A DNA stretch of 64,000 bases from contig CM068542.1 of NCBI GenBank assembly GCA_035048495.1, positions 36,981,109-37,045,108 of the forward strand. Reading direction: 5' to 3'. Below are positions 11,701-22,400 of this stretch, one piece after another. The DNA is from Euptelea pleiosperma (Eukaryota; Streptophyta; Magnoliopsida; Ranunculales; Eupteleaceae). The translations under genes and the position numbers were made by a program. The notes under the pieces were generated by a model. It saw only the letters and a list, made by a program, of their open reading frames with translations, made no database searches and had not been told where the DNA came from. The first letter of the stretch is position 1; each line of letters opens with the position of its first letter.

Positions 11701-14700
11701 GTTTCTATTTTGTTCGAAACTTTGAACCAGGGTCTCCAAAATAGACACCTGAAAGAAAAAACATTGTCTCCTGTGTTCTTTTCTCATTCATGTTAGTAAA
11801 GAATTGTTAATCAAGTCAATAAACAACAAGATGGTTCATACATATGGAAGTTAAAAAGTTGTTCAAAACATGAAGAATAAACAACTATGAAGCTTGTTTC
11901 AACTGATTGGTGTTTGTGCTCATCATGGTTGGTGATTGATTCAAGTGATCAATTATTATTTTTTCATTAACATGTTATTGGAATGGAATTGATTTTCATA
12001 TGCCTATTGCCAATATTTTGCAGGATCAAGGCTCAAAAGGGCATCGTGGAATTGGGTTTATCACTTTTGAAAGTGCAGGTCAGAGCATATTAAGCCCCAT
12101 TATTAATGTATTGCAGGATAAAGGCACTTTCACTTCGGCAATCCTATGTTCCTTTTCTTTTGATAAAGTTAGTTAGGGCTTCACAAACACATGAAAAGGA
12201 GGGACGAGGGGATGAGATTGATGGGTGGATGGAAGAATGGGAGAGAAGTAGATGGGGAGGTTGGGTGAGAGAGGAAGGAACGGAAGGATGTTTTCAACTA
12301 TAATATTATTTTGGAGGGAAAAGTTTATACTTGATATGAACTCCTAAAATCTGATCCAGAAACACACACACAGACACACATATATATAAAGTTCATATAA
12401 CTGCCCTCACAAACCTTATATAAAGTTGAAATTCCGTTTTTTTCTTTTACATGTAGGGTAGAATTAGGTATCATCCAAGGCTGTGGCCAAGACCCAATCT
12501 ATAGACATATCAAACAGTTGTGTTTCCATTTTGTCGTAGAGGCTCTAAAGCAGCATTTTCCCTAGCAGATCTGAAAGGTTTCCCATATATTTCCCCCCAT
12601 CATTTCAAATCTCTTTTCATCACTTCTCCACAGGTCTGCCAAGAGTAACTTCCCATTGTAAGCATTTAATACTTCCAAGTTTCAGGGGATTTTTCTGACA
12701 ACTAAATTAACTTTTCGAGTGATCAATTGCTTTCACAAAGACAGTTTACTTGAATCTGATATCCTAGTCATGTCACCTTTATGTGCACTACCCGTCCTGT
12801 TGTAGTTCACATGGTGACCTTTTATTTTCTAATCATGCTGTGATTTATTTCCTAAGTTGAAAGTGTAAGATTTAAGATAGGACATATACCTTAGAAAGTT
12901 GCTAGTAGCATACAAGACCTTGCTTAACATAGGTGGTTCCCCAACACTTTAACTGGGATTGGTCCCTAAAAATTGATTGGGGCCCTCTAGGGATTAGGGA
13001 CCGAGGAAATGAGCTGATAGGCTCTCCCAGAATAACATATTTTCAAAGTTTGGATTAAGTAGACCACTTTGATAAGTGCAGATGTAAGTTGGTGGCCATC
13101 AAAGGATAAGAATGAGATGAGATATTAGGTATGATATTTCTTGTAGAAAATAAAAGTGAATATCAGATGAGATGTTAGCGTAACGTGTGAACCTACGATC
13201 CACTTTTACTGTTACATGTTTAAAGCTTTAGCATGGCTTGTAAAAACATAGTGGTAACATTGGCAAAAGGTGATGGCTTGGATGTAAATAAGAATTGGCA
13301 AAAGTGAGCTGTACCACCGACCAAGAAGCCATATGCAGGTCATATGCCTGTCTTAGTAAAATGATTGACCTACATATCCATTCTCAGAGATGCAATTTTT
13401 GTTGTGTTATAAAATTTGGTGTGGGGCCACATACCAAGGCAAAGGTGGAAGAGTTGAGATATGGGCGTGTCTTTTTCCGCCTATGTGAAATCCTTGACAT
13501 CGATCATGTAGTATATGTTTGCCTGTCTTGGTACAATAATTAGGATGTGTGGGTGTCTTTTTCTGCCTCTGTGTGTGTGTGTGTGTGTAGTATATGTTTA
13601 CCAGCTCACTTTTCAAACATTTAGACCTTATCGCTAAATGTTTGGCAGAAAAATTGAAGGGTATCTGCTTTTCTATGTCGCAGATTCCGTGGACACCTTG
13701 ATGGCAGAAACTCATGAATTGGAAGGTTCTACTATAGTTGTGGACCGTGCAACACCAAAGGCAATTCACCACAACCACTACCCATTCCCCTGACTAGAAT
13801 CTGTTTTTCTATGTTATGGGGCAATCATTTTTCTATTAACTTAAACCCTATCCATAAGATTGGATCTGGAATACAGATTAGCTTTTATTATAACACTTTT
13901 TGGGATTCATGGGGCGTGCAAGCTTTCGTCAATAAAATCTGACTATTAATTAATATCTGAGTTCAGCTATACGATATTTTGTCAGGATGAGGACTTAAGG
14001 CCATCTACCAGAGTAACACAGAGTGAATATGGTGCCTACAATGCTTATATTACAGGAGCAACTAGATATGCGGCGCTAGGTGCTCCTACATTATATGACC
14101 ATCCAAGCTCAGGTTTTGGAAGTAAGTTTGTTGCAGGTGTATTTACATGTAATTTCTGGGAGTATCATTAAAAATGAAGTTATTTTTGTTGATTCTGTTG
14201 ATGGTATAGGAGGGCTGTCTGAACCAACTCGAGGAATGGGTAAAAAGATCTTCGTTGGCAGGCTTTCGCAGGAGGCAAGCGCTGAAGATCTTCGCCAGTA
14301 TTTTGGCAGATTTGGACGTATTCTAGATGTTTATGTTCCCAAGGTAAAATGGAGATATTTCACCATCCAACTAATCAGTGGATTCAAAGTAACCAACCGA
14401 AACATGATTGCTCAATGAATGCAGGACCCAAAGAGAACTGGCCATCGGGGTTTTGGTTTTGTAACTTTTGCTGAGGATGGTGTGGCAGAGCGTGTCTCTC
14501 GAAGGTCTCATGAGATTTGTGGACAGCAGGTATTGGATTAGAAGCCTAGTGTACCTTAAATTGCCTCTGTACTTCACAGGTTCACAGCTTTTTAGAATTG
14601 CAAATTTTAACAAAAACTAGTATTTCAATTCTCGTAGGAAATGCATCTACAATGAAGGAAAGAGAGAAAATCGGAACCTCCATTGACTTTTAAAATATCA

Positions 14701-17700
14701 AATATTCTGTGGTGTGCTAGACAAGCGAATCACTTAGCTAGGTCCCTGTAAGCATGATCCCATCAAATTTCAGTGGAAGGGTTTTTTTGAACCTCCATTG
14801 ACTTTTAAAATCTCAAACATTCTGTGGTGTGTTAGACAAGCAAATCACTTAGCTAGGTCCCTGTAAGCATGATCCCATCAAATTTCAGTGGAAGGGTTTT
14901 TCCACTTCATGATAGTTTCGCAAGACAGATTTCCTTCTGTTTGAATTATGTAAATTTTGGAGTAAATCGAATTATTTCAAAATATGCTCCTTAGATTTTC
15001 ACTGGAAGGCCTCTGCTCTATGATGGTTTCCTGAGATAACTTTTTTTTTGGATTATGTAAATCTTGGATTAGTCAAATCAGTTTGGAAGGAGGCTCCTTC
15101 ACCAAGTTCCAGCTGGTCTCAAGTAGCTCTGTTCACTTCATCATCATCATCATCTATGCCTTATCCCAAATGTTTGGGGTTGGCAACAAGTCTCTGTTCA
15201 CTTCTACTCATTGTTGATCAAACAACAAGAGATTAAAGATAAAAAAGATAAATGATGAGTAAACAAAGTAAAGAATATGAGGGGAAAAACCAAGTTGAAA
15301 AGGTTATAAAGAATAGAGAGATATTGTGTTTATCAACATTCAACAGTATAAAGAGAATTTAGCCGTCCCAGTTACTGTCATGTGTTGTTTAGTAAGCAAT
15401 AGAAACAAAAACAATAACCAGAGGAACCAGTGGGCCTTGTCGAGAGAGACAGAGAGAAGATGATGTGAGCAAATGGGCAAGAAGATGGAGGCCCTCATAA
15501 ATAAAATTGCGTAGAACCCTTGTTTTAAAAGGCAACTTTTAAATAATTTTCTTAAACAAAAATGTTAGTCGAAGCTTTATTTACTTTGATTCTGTGTTTC
15601 GGCATGTATGATTATAAAGTTAGATCAGTACCTGACACTTAATAAGTGTCAGAGACCTTGAAAAAATGAATTTCAAAGTGTCAGCACCTTAGGCAACATA
15701 TCCCTTTTTGTGGCACCTTGTCTAGAAGTGCCAAATGCCAACATATTTTGATGCTTTCGTCAGCATATCCCAAGAAGTGTGAAGCCGTTTTAAGGAGTGT
15801 TGGCACGTCAAAGTGTCAGCACAACTAGAACTCTTAGTGTTGAATTGTCCTGGTAACACTTTTACGTTCAAAGATATCGCTATATCACACAATCATAGGC
15901 ATAGTTTGCCAAGGACACCTGTACCCTCACATTTCACTTCACAAAAGCTTTTGAAGCAAAATTTAACTTTTACACTGACACGCATTCAACTCAATTCCTT
16001 TCAGACAATATAATTATTAGCTTCTAGTCATTGTACTTGTAAAGTGATGGCAATTCATGTTTCATGGCATTGACTGATTCCTTCTGTCATTGATGCAAAA
16101 AAAGAAAGTTCCTAGATTTTACTAGAGGTTGCAAAAAGAGGCCAATGTTCCATAGATAATCACTCTTTAGATAATGTTCTATAAGATGCCAAATATGTTT
16201 CTATTTCAGTCGTCAAGAACTTCTATGACCTACTTAGATGCTAAGATGCCAAATATGTTTCTATTTCAGTCGTCAATAACTTCTATGACCTACTTAGATG
16301 CCAGGTCATGTGTTTTTATGGCATAACAAGCTTTGTTCCAAGATTAATACAAATGATGGGTAGGTTGTAGGAAGAACCTAGCTAGCGGAGAGGCCTCTAT
16401 CCAGATGCTGCCACTAGTATTTCTGCATTGTCTGATACATCAAAAGTGCGTCCTTGGTGTCATACTTCCTGTCAGATCTAGGGAGCTTGATCTCAAAATC
16501 AGGAAATTCAAATCTTACAAAGATTGTTTACAGTATGAAATTGCACAAATGCAAAGGAGTTCCCATTTTCTCTGACACCCTTAATTGTTGATTGTCGCTA
16601 TATAATTTTCGTCCTTTCGATCGGACAATTTGCTATTCCATGATGTTTATTATTTTCAGCCTGTCATTTGTAATTTAATTTGCTATGCAGATTGCCATAG
16701 ATTCAGCTACTCCGCTTGATGATGCTGGTACAAGTGGAAACTACATGATGGAGAGCACCGAACCATATGGGGGGTATGGTGGTCCTATGCGTGCTTATGG
16801 CAGGATGTATGGGAGTCTCGACTTTGATGATGTAAGTATGGTTAAATCCATAGATGTGATCACCTAGCAAAAGAGAGAGGCGATACGTGTGGTTGTTTCA
16901 AATGCTGGAAGAACAAAAGTTTGCATTTTTCGCCTGATTTTTAAAATATTAGGAAAGTGTTCATTCCTTAGAGATTGATCAAGGAAAGAGTGCTCATCCT
17001 TTACAAGCAAGTTTCTTTCCTATTTCAGACATCATCATTTTCTTTAAGCCATTATTAAGCATAAAAAAGAGTTCTTATTTATGACCTTGTCAAAGAGAAA
17101 ACAAAGAAACCTAAACAAAACGCAACTTGCAGATCTGTAGGCATCGCTTCTTTAATTTCATTTTCCCTTTCATCCTGAGATTCTCTGAAAGAAAAAAAGA
17201 AAAAGAAGAAACCTAAACAAAATGCAACTTGCAGATCTGTAGGCGTCACTTCTTTAATTTCATTTTCCCTTTCATCCTTAGATTCTCCGCTCGGAGCTCA
17301 TTTTCTTTTTCCCCTGAAACCTTTTCTTAAAACATTCTTTTTCCTGAAACAATTTTGTTTGGGTGGTAAATGGGCAAGCTTCAATTCCCATACGCTTTTG
17401 CACATCATATGAGCCTTGCCTGGGAAACTCTGTAAAACATGCCCAGGTAAACAATTTTTATACAGTATATAATTGATTCAACCCTTTTTTTTCCCTTCAA
17501 TTTGCTCCGCTAGATGTGCTTTCGATTTGATGTATGATTGTGCTCTTGCCAACTAAGGTCTGTGGTAATGGAATCATGTTATTCATACTCTGGGAAGAGT
17601 TGGGAGTAAAAAAATGCCGGGTGATTTCAGCCATCCTATTGCCCATTTTCAACGAATAATATGGGAATTTCATGGATTAACATGTGTATCCTGTGTGAGG

Positions 17701-17813
17701 CAATGATTTTAGTTTATTTTATTTTATTTTTTTGTTATTTTTTTGTGCAGTGGGGTTACGGCAGCAGTGGTGGCAGACCTTCGAGAATGGATTGGAGGTA
17801 CAAGCCATACTAG
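2740..17813 (+). CDS. Three-RRM RNA-binding protein (At4g36960-like)
   Basis: Thirteen coding exons: 2740-2757, 2841-2930, 6554-6619, 9587-9652, 9785-9870, 10144-10189, 12024-12078, 13684-13760, 13986-14121, 14210-14343, 14425-14529, 16691-16831, 17751-17813. Together they give 1,083 nt and 360 residues. RRM1 (about residues 2-80) has RNP2 KLVVLGIP and RNP1 RGFGYVTF. RRM2 (about 92-166) has RIFVARIP and RGIGFITF. RRM3 (about 225-300) has KIFVGRLS and RGFGFVTF. A Gly/Tyr-rich tail ends WRYKPY. This is the hnRNP/DAZAP1-like layout of Arabidopsis At4g36960 (379 residues by memory). The likely role is binding nuclear or cytoplasmic mRNA; the targets are unknown. Each RRM is split by an intron after its first half. 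Every intron is GT-AG except intron 8, which starts with GC at 13,761. Intron 2 (3.6 kb) and intron 3 (3.0 kb) are enlarged by transposons. The first exon encodes only six residues, so the start rests on the MENKLVVLGIPW match. Confidence 0.93.
3835..5389. mobile_element. Non-autonomous hAT-like element in RRM intron 2
   Basis: The left end CAAGGTAGTTAAAGGCGC and right end GGCGCACACCTTGACTACAGAG form imperfect inverted repeats. The exact 8-bp duplication CTAGTAGC flanks them (3827-3834 and 5390-5397), which is the hAT signature. The subterminal regions are dense in GCGCC/AGGCG motifs, as in many plant hAT-derived elements. No transposase frame is visible in the AT-rich interior. It carries a nested MITE at 3925-4725. 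Confidence 0.75.
3925..4725. mobile_element. Foldback MITE nested in the hAT-like element
   Basis: The termini GGGAATTTTTGACATA and TATGTCAAAAATTCCC are complementary, and the arms remain complementary for about 200 bp. The exact 9-bp duplication TAAAATTTA flanks it (3916-3924 and 4726-4734), indicating a Mutator-type mechanism. A poly(C) run of about 25 bp interrupts the left arm near 3967. The loop (about 4250-4530) contains a GC-rich stretch with no recognisable gene. Confidence 0.85.
5988..6247. repeat. GGATAC-rich inverted repeat element
   Basis: Tandem GGATAC hexamers on the left (about 5988-6085) are mirrored by GTATCC hexamers on the right (about 6145-6247) around an AT-rich centre. 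The ends read GATACCCGG and CTGGGCATC. It looks like a MITE in RRM intron 2. I see no clear target duplication. The rest of this intron (2931-3834, 5398-5987, 6248-6553) shows nothing recognisable. Confidence 0.5.
7265..7400 (+). mobile_element. RTE-type LINE/SINE 3' remnant
   Basis: The block 'CATCATCACCATCCTAGCC', 'CCCCAACTAGTTGTGGTC' and 'GGTCAACCATTCCATTTTATCTTGGGCC' matches the widespread plant repeat read as CATC repeats plus 'GCCTTATCCCAA...GGGGTCGGCTACATG'. That repeat is usually assigned to RTE LINE 3' ends or related SINEs. The copy is diverged and truncated, in RRM intron 3. Confidence 0.5.
7619..7640 (-). mobile_element. Minimal LINE-tail insertion (22 bp)
   Basis: A 22-bp poly(T)-ATCGGTATAAC segment is flanked by the exact 14-bp duplication TCATAAGCTTAATT (7605-7618 and 7641-7654). 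Read on the minus strand it is a short LINE-like 3' tail ending in poly(A), consistent with a severely 5'-truncated target-primed insertion. Confidence 0.6.
8795..9172 (-). mobile_element. 5'-truncated L1-type LINE in RRM intron 3
   Basis: The minus strand encodes the C-terminal part of a plant LINE ORF2 product (frame within 8931-9134), including ISWGLWKERNLRIFEGKEE, typical of the region after the reverse transcriptase. The element ends in an A-rich tail near 8795. A 17-bp duplication with one mismatch flanks it (8778-8794 and 9173-9189, ACTGATGG[A/G]TATGCTAT). A CATC-rich RTE-like remnant follows at about 9,240-9,300. Confidence 0.8.
9914..10090. repeat. Short diverged repeat with TTCGGATGAAAC motifs
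   Basis: RRM intron 5 contains the direct repeat 'TTTCGGATGAAAC' twice (about 9972 and 10036) among related GAAAC/GTTTC blocks. A similar GTTTCG/CGAAAC block lies at about 11,600-11,730 in intron 6. These look like eroded MITEs, but I could not fix their termini. Confidence 0.35.
11102..11421. mobile_element. Foldback MITE in RRM intron 6
   Basis: The left arm (GGTGTTTTTGTAACATCACC through TACTTTCAAACTTTAGTAAT to ACCCCC) is the diverged complement of the right arm (GGGGGTTATTCC through AAGTTTGAAAGTATTAAAGG to GAAAAATACC). The arms are about 80 bp. No clean target duplication was found. The rest of intron 6 (10,190-12,023) is AT-rich with an (AT)n run near 10,809 and nothing else I can name. 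Confidence 0.55.
14675..14901. repeat. Tandem duplication, 2 x 115 bp
   Basis: In RRM intron 11, the block starting AACCTCCATTGACTTTTAAA at 14,675 is repeated from 14,790 with only a few substitutions. Both copies continue through 'CACTTAGCTAGGTCCCTG' to 'TTTCAGTGGAAGGG'. Confidence 0.9.
15139..15191 (+). mobile_element. 53-bp RTE-type stub with target duplication
   Basis: A CATCATCATC run plus 'GCCTTATCCCAAATGTTTGG' is flanked by the exact 12-bp duplication CTCTGTTCACTT (15,127-15,138 and 15,192-15,203). This is the 3' end of the common plant RTE/SINE repeat, inserted in RRM intron 11. The remainder of that intron shows no genes; AAGTGTCAG repeats occur at about 15,645-15,815. Confidence 0.75.
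16182..16301. repeat. Tandem duplication, 2 x 60 bp
   Basis: The unit starting TAAGATGCCAAATATGTTTC at 16,182 recurs at 16,242 with two or so differences. It lies in RRM intron 11. Confidence 0.9.
17101..17288. repeat. Tandem duplication, about 2 x 102 bp
   Basis: In RRM intron 12, the block 'AAACCTAAACAAAA', 'GCAACTTGCAGATCTGTAGG' ... 'CCTTTCATCCT' starting near 17,107 is repeated from 17,209. The copies are nearly identical and separated by an A/G-rich linker. Confidence 0.85.
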
Positions 17814-19426
17814 ATAGAGGATGTTTTGCAGCTATGGCGCTTTGCAAAACCAACCAATTTCCTCGGGGGTTGGTTTTAAACTCAGTTTTCTGAACTTATT
17901 TGGAGCATTTGGAGCGTGGAGGGATGTTATTAAGGTCATGCCTCTTGAAATTTGATATTCTTTGGGTAGAAAATATGCAATGCGGCCTTGAGACATCTTT
18001 CTTTGACGCCTAATGATATGGCAACTGTCAGCATGGTCTGCTGACTCATCCATCATTTGAATGGGATATAGGTTTAATATTGGACTGCAATTTTAACTGT
18101 TGTATCTATGGGTTCTCCAATTCCTACCATTGTTATGATTCTTGGGTTAGTCTCCAACTATCAGAGTTCACCAGATGGACAACTGGGTTGTATGTAAAGT
18201 GTAGAGCATGTCATCCACAGTGCACCATCTATCATTGAATTGAATTGATTAAATCTGTTTTAGCAAAGCAGCATTGTCCCAGATTCAAGGTTGTTTTACT
18301 ACATTGACCAAACTACCAAACTTCTATGAAGGAAGATATTATATGATTGATAGGAGCCTTTCCTGATTCTCACTGGAACTGTGGAGGGAACGGCAAGAAC
18401 CATTATCTCGGATTTATGGGACTGGAAGCCAGATATCATGTAGAAAGGAATGTGAAAGTAGGTCGCTTAAGTGGTGCAACTGCAAAGTCATTTGGCATGG
18501 ATGTTTTTATGCTCCCAAGGGTGCCCTGATCAACCAGACTATTTCTAGTTCCAATAACACTGTCCCTTTGTAAAAGGGTGCAGTGCTTAACTTTTTTTCT
18601 ATTTAATAAATTAAAATTTCAGGGGCTGCCATTCATCAGGGAAAAGTATAGATGGAACGGTGTGGCCAATCCTGGGGATCCTTCAGATGGAACTAAATTG
18701 GCTACATTATCTCTCCATGTGGCAGACGAATTTGCCATATGACTTGGGCAAAAATGTCAATTCAAGAAAGCTTAGTTACAACTAACCAATGTTCTCTACA
18801 GATAAAAAAAAATAGAAGGAAGCAGCACCCAAAGCTCACATAGTACGCAAATCAGGTCTCCCAAAACCTGGTCAAAAAAAAAAAATCCTCCAGCAAATTG
18901 CTGGGTGCATGCTTTTGAAGCTGTAGGGCAGTTTGGATTTATGGTGGAGATATGCCGTTAGGGTCCAGGACTATTCGGCTCCTGAAAAACAAAGGAATTG
19001 CCTTTAACGCGTTATACCAGGTTATCCTTTCCGCAGGCAGCATGACCATTTTACTTTCCAATATCAGCCCACTATAAATAGGAGCTTCCGCCTCAGGCTT
19101 GTGCAGTTAAGGTGTAAATGTAAAATTCATTACCCAACACCTTCTTTAATGGTTGGGGAAGATATTCTTGTTTCGAATAGTTAAAGAAAAGCACATACAT
19201 AATGCAGTCAAAACACCTCTGGATAGTGATGAACAATGGAAGTAGTTAATTTGTTCCAGCCAAAACAAGCTAGGTCTTCTCCCTTCTGAACAATCTTGGC
19301 TCTCTATGATTGCACGAAAGGTATCAGAAGAGCATTATTTCCAATGTCCATTTTCATTACTCAGCATAAACAGCTGCCACAGTTTTCATTTTTATTCAGA
19401 ATAATTACCGTATGGATCTAAAGAAT
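17814..19426. other. Convergent intergenic space, RRM and MCCB 3' ends
   Basis: The RRM stop codon (17,811-17,813) and the MCCB stop (complement of 19,427-19,429) face each other across 1.6 kb. This stretch must hold both 3' UTRs and polyadenylation sites. I see AT-rich sequence without a convincing ORF, RNA gene or transposon terminus. Confidence 0.7.
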
Positions 19427-22400
19427 TTACATTCTAAATACACCATACTTAGTTTCTTCCGGGACATGCTTCATGGAGGCAGACAGGCAGAGGCCTAAAA
19501 TTTTCCTTGTGTCGGCAGGGTCTATGATGCCATCATCCCAGAGCCTCGCGGTTGAGTAGTAAGGACTTCCTTCTCTCTCATATGCTTCCACAACCTTGCC
19601 CTTGAATTCCTCTTCTTCTTCCTGACTCCACTGCAACAGGCACATACAAAACAACACTCCATGGTTTCATACTTGAATTTCACCATATCGTGCATCTGGA
19701 AACACTCAGGGCAGAAGTTTTACCTCGACACCATGCCTTTTCTTGTTGCTTCTTTCTATTTGAGCCAGCACGCCAGCAGCCTTCAAAATTAACAAAATCA
19801 GAGTACGCTCAAGCTTACTTCCACTGAGAACCATAAGATAGTATGCTATAGAAGAAAATGAAAGAAACCAATCTCCTGAAAAGCTAAAATAACATGCACT
19901 CTAGAATTGTAGGAAACGGCAAGTCCTAAATTAAAGTGATTTTGACCTATATTGCATGCAACTTCCTGAAATAATGTAATTATGTACTTGACATAAGGTG
20001 TTGACCTCAACAGTAAGAACCAACAAATTGTCATTCAACACTATCTGATCAAAATGCAAGAATGCCCTACAAAGCATTTCCAGGAAGCTACCTGAAGGCC
20101 ACCCATCACAGATATTCTGGCCGTGGGCCAAAGGAACAAGAAATTGGGACTATATGCACGTCCGCACATTCCATAATTCCCAGCACCAAAGCTTCCACCA
20201 ACAAGAATTGTTATTTTGGGAACCTGTACAAATATCAATAATGTTACATTCCTGAAATTCAACCAAATGACATATAAAAGTGCAGAAACTCGTTTAATAC
20301 ATCAGATTTATCAGATAAAATAACGATAATAAGAAGAGGTGCAACTATATATAACTTCAAAAAGAATGCTTCCCATTTGAAACAAAAATGAGGGGTTAAA
20401 AAAACAAAAAGCCAAGTCAGGCCTCCATATTTCACAAAACAACTGTCATTTGAGATTTCTACATGTCACAGAGAGAAGACACCTGAAATTTGACTCATTG
20501 ATCCAAAATTATCTGCTAACCAGGGCTAATTCCTTGACCAGACATCATGTTACCCTTTTCAGTCTTACCTGCTCACTTTCTGTTATATTGTTTTCATTGA
20601 CATGTCACTTTCAACAGAAATTCTGTAGCCCCTTAAATTGTCAGATACGTAGATGGCATAGCAGTATGTGTAGTGTCAAATTGAGTGAAATAATAGAGCA
20701 CCTACATCAAGATTATGATTATTTTGGAATTAGACTACCCCTTAGACTCAATTAAGTTTTTGAGCTAATGAGTTATAATACTAATGCACTATGTATATCA
20801 ACAATCACATGGGCTCAGACAAGTTGGTCTTACTCCAGTATTTATTGCCTGAGTACATATACTAGCCAAGTCAATCATTTGACTAAGATTTTGTAAGAAA
20901 TGATACCGGGTTTTGAAATTGAAGAAAGAAAGAAAAGAGAAACCATCATTTTGGCGTCATCGACGACTTTCAAATCTCTCCACAGTTGTCGCGAACTTGG
21001 ACTACCAGTTAACCCTTAGATTGAAAATTAACAAAATTAAAAGACCATGAGATGAATTCCTGATCTATTCTAGATCACTTCATAAAAAAGCTAACCAGTC
21101 ATAATGTTTCAGCAATAATAAGATTATAATAGATATAAGGTAACACTCAATACGTTTACTCAACCACTACAGCAGTTCTGGCCTTGAAACTTCAAGCAGC
21201 AAGTTTGGTCCTTCACAGGATATATTTTGTAATGTCCTAAAGTTTTAACAATAACTAATGGTCCTATTAACATTGGATAACAAAGTCCCCCCACCCTCTC
21301 TTTTGATAAGTTAAGGTATATAAAGTTTCTTCTTGTTGAAGCAGAGTTCCAAAATGGACCCACAATGATCAACAAAGAATATAGACAAGCTGCCAAAGCA
21401 ATGGATCATAGAAATAAAAGACAAAGGATAAGTTTAACCTTGGCACAGGAAACTGCCATCACCATTTTCGCTCCAGCTTTAGCAATACCACCTGCCTCAG
21501 ACCTTGAACCAACCTAGAAAACCAATGAACTTGATCAGTTAATGTTATAATAACGTGGTTCTCCCAACTGGAAAGGAAGAAAGTATCTGATCCATCCCCT
21601 ATTGTAGAGAAGAAAAAAAAAACACAACTGAAAAGGAAGACCGTCCCTAACGCATATGATTGCATTTCACTGCATCTCCTTTCTCCTCAATCTAGTAGTG
21701 TTTTAAAATCTGGACCAGACTGGCTGGTTGAATCGGCAAACTGGTCCCCAAAACAGTCTGGGTCAGCGTCGACCCAGAAATTAATATTTAATTATTTTTT
21801 CACAAAACCTGGACAAGCCGTCCATCTGACCAACCGGTGAACCGGCCAGTCCACTGGTTCAGTTCAATGACCAGTCCAGGTTTAAACATGGATCTAGTAT
21901 GTGATCCAAGATACCTATTATCATTAGTATCTGGGAACCAGTAAACTATGTTATCATATACGTATTTTTTACATATATTACATGTAATAGGGGTAGTTGT
22001 GTAAATACTCCCCTAGAAGGGTATATTTGTCTTTTGTATTTGCTTCTTGATATAAATAAGAATTATGGAGTCATGGTGAAATCATCACATGACATCCACT
22101 CTTTCTTCTCTCTTCTCCATCTTCTTCTTTACATTGAAACCCTAAACCTAACCCTAATTCTCTATTGTTCTTCATTTCAACTTGGTATCAGAGCCATCCT
22201 AAAGGAATACAGAAGAGATATCTTCCAGAGGAACTTCAGCAGGGTGATGACGTCATCCAAGCCATACGGACAGGTTCCATCTCTTCCCCTGAAACTTCAC
22301 CATTAGCTAGAGTATATTTTTTCCTCTTTTTTGGTTATTTTTTCAGAATTTTCTGAGTTGATTTGGTGTGTTTTTTGGGATTTCTCATTGAAAATTCGAA

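Noticed and set aside
13407..13778. 123-codon minus-strand ORF in RRM intron 7 and exon 8
   Set aside because: It includes a (CA)n-encoded His/Thr run and overlaps exon 8 antisense. It has no domain and is likely chance.
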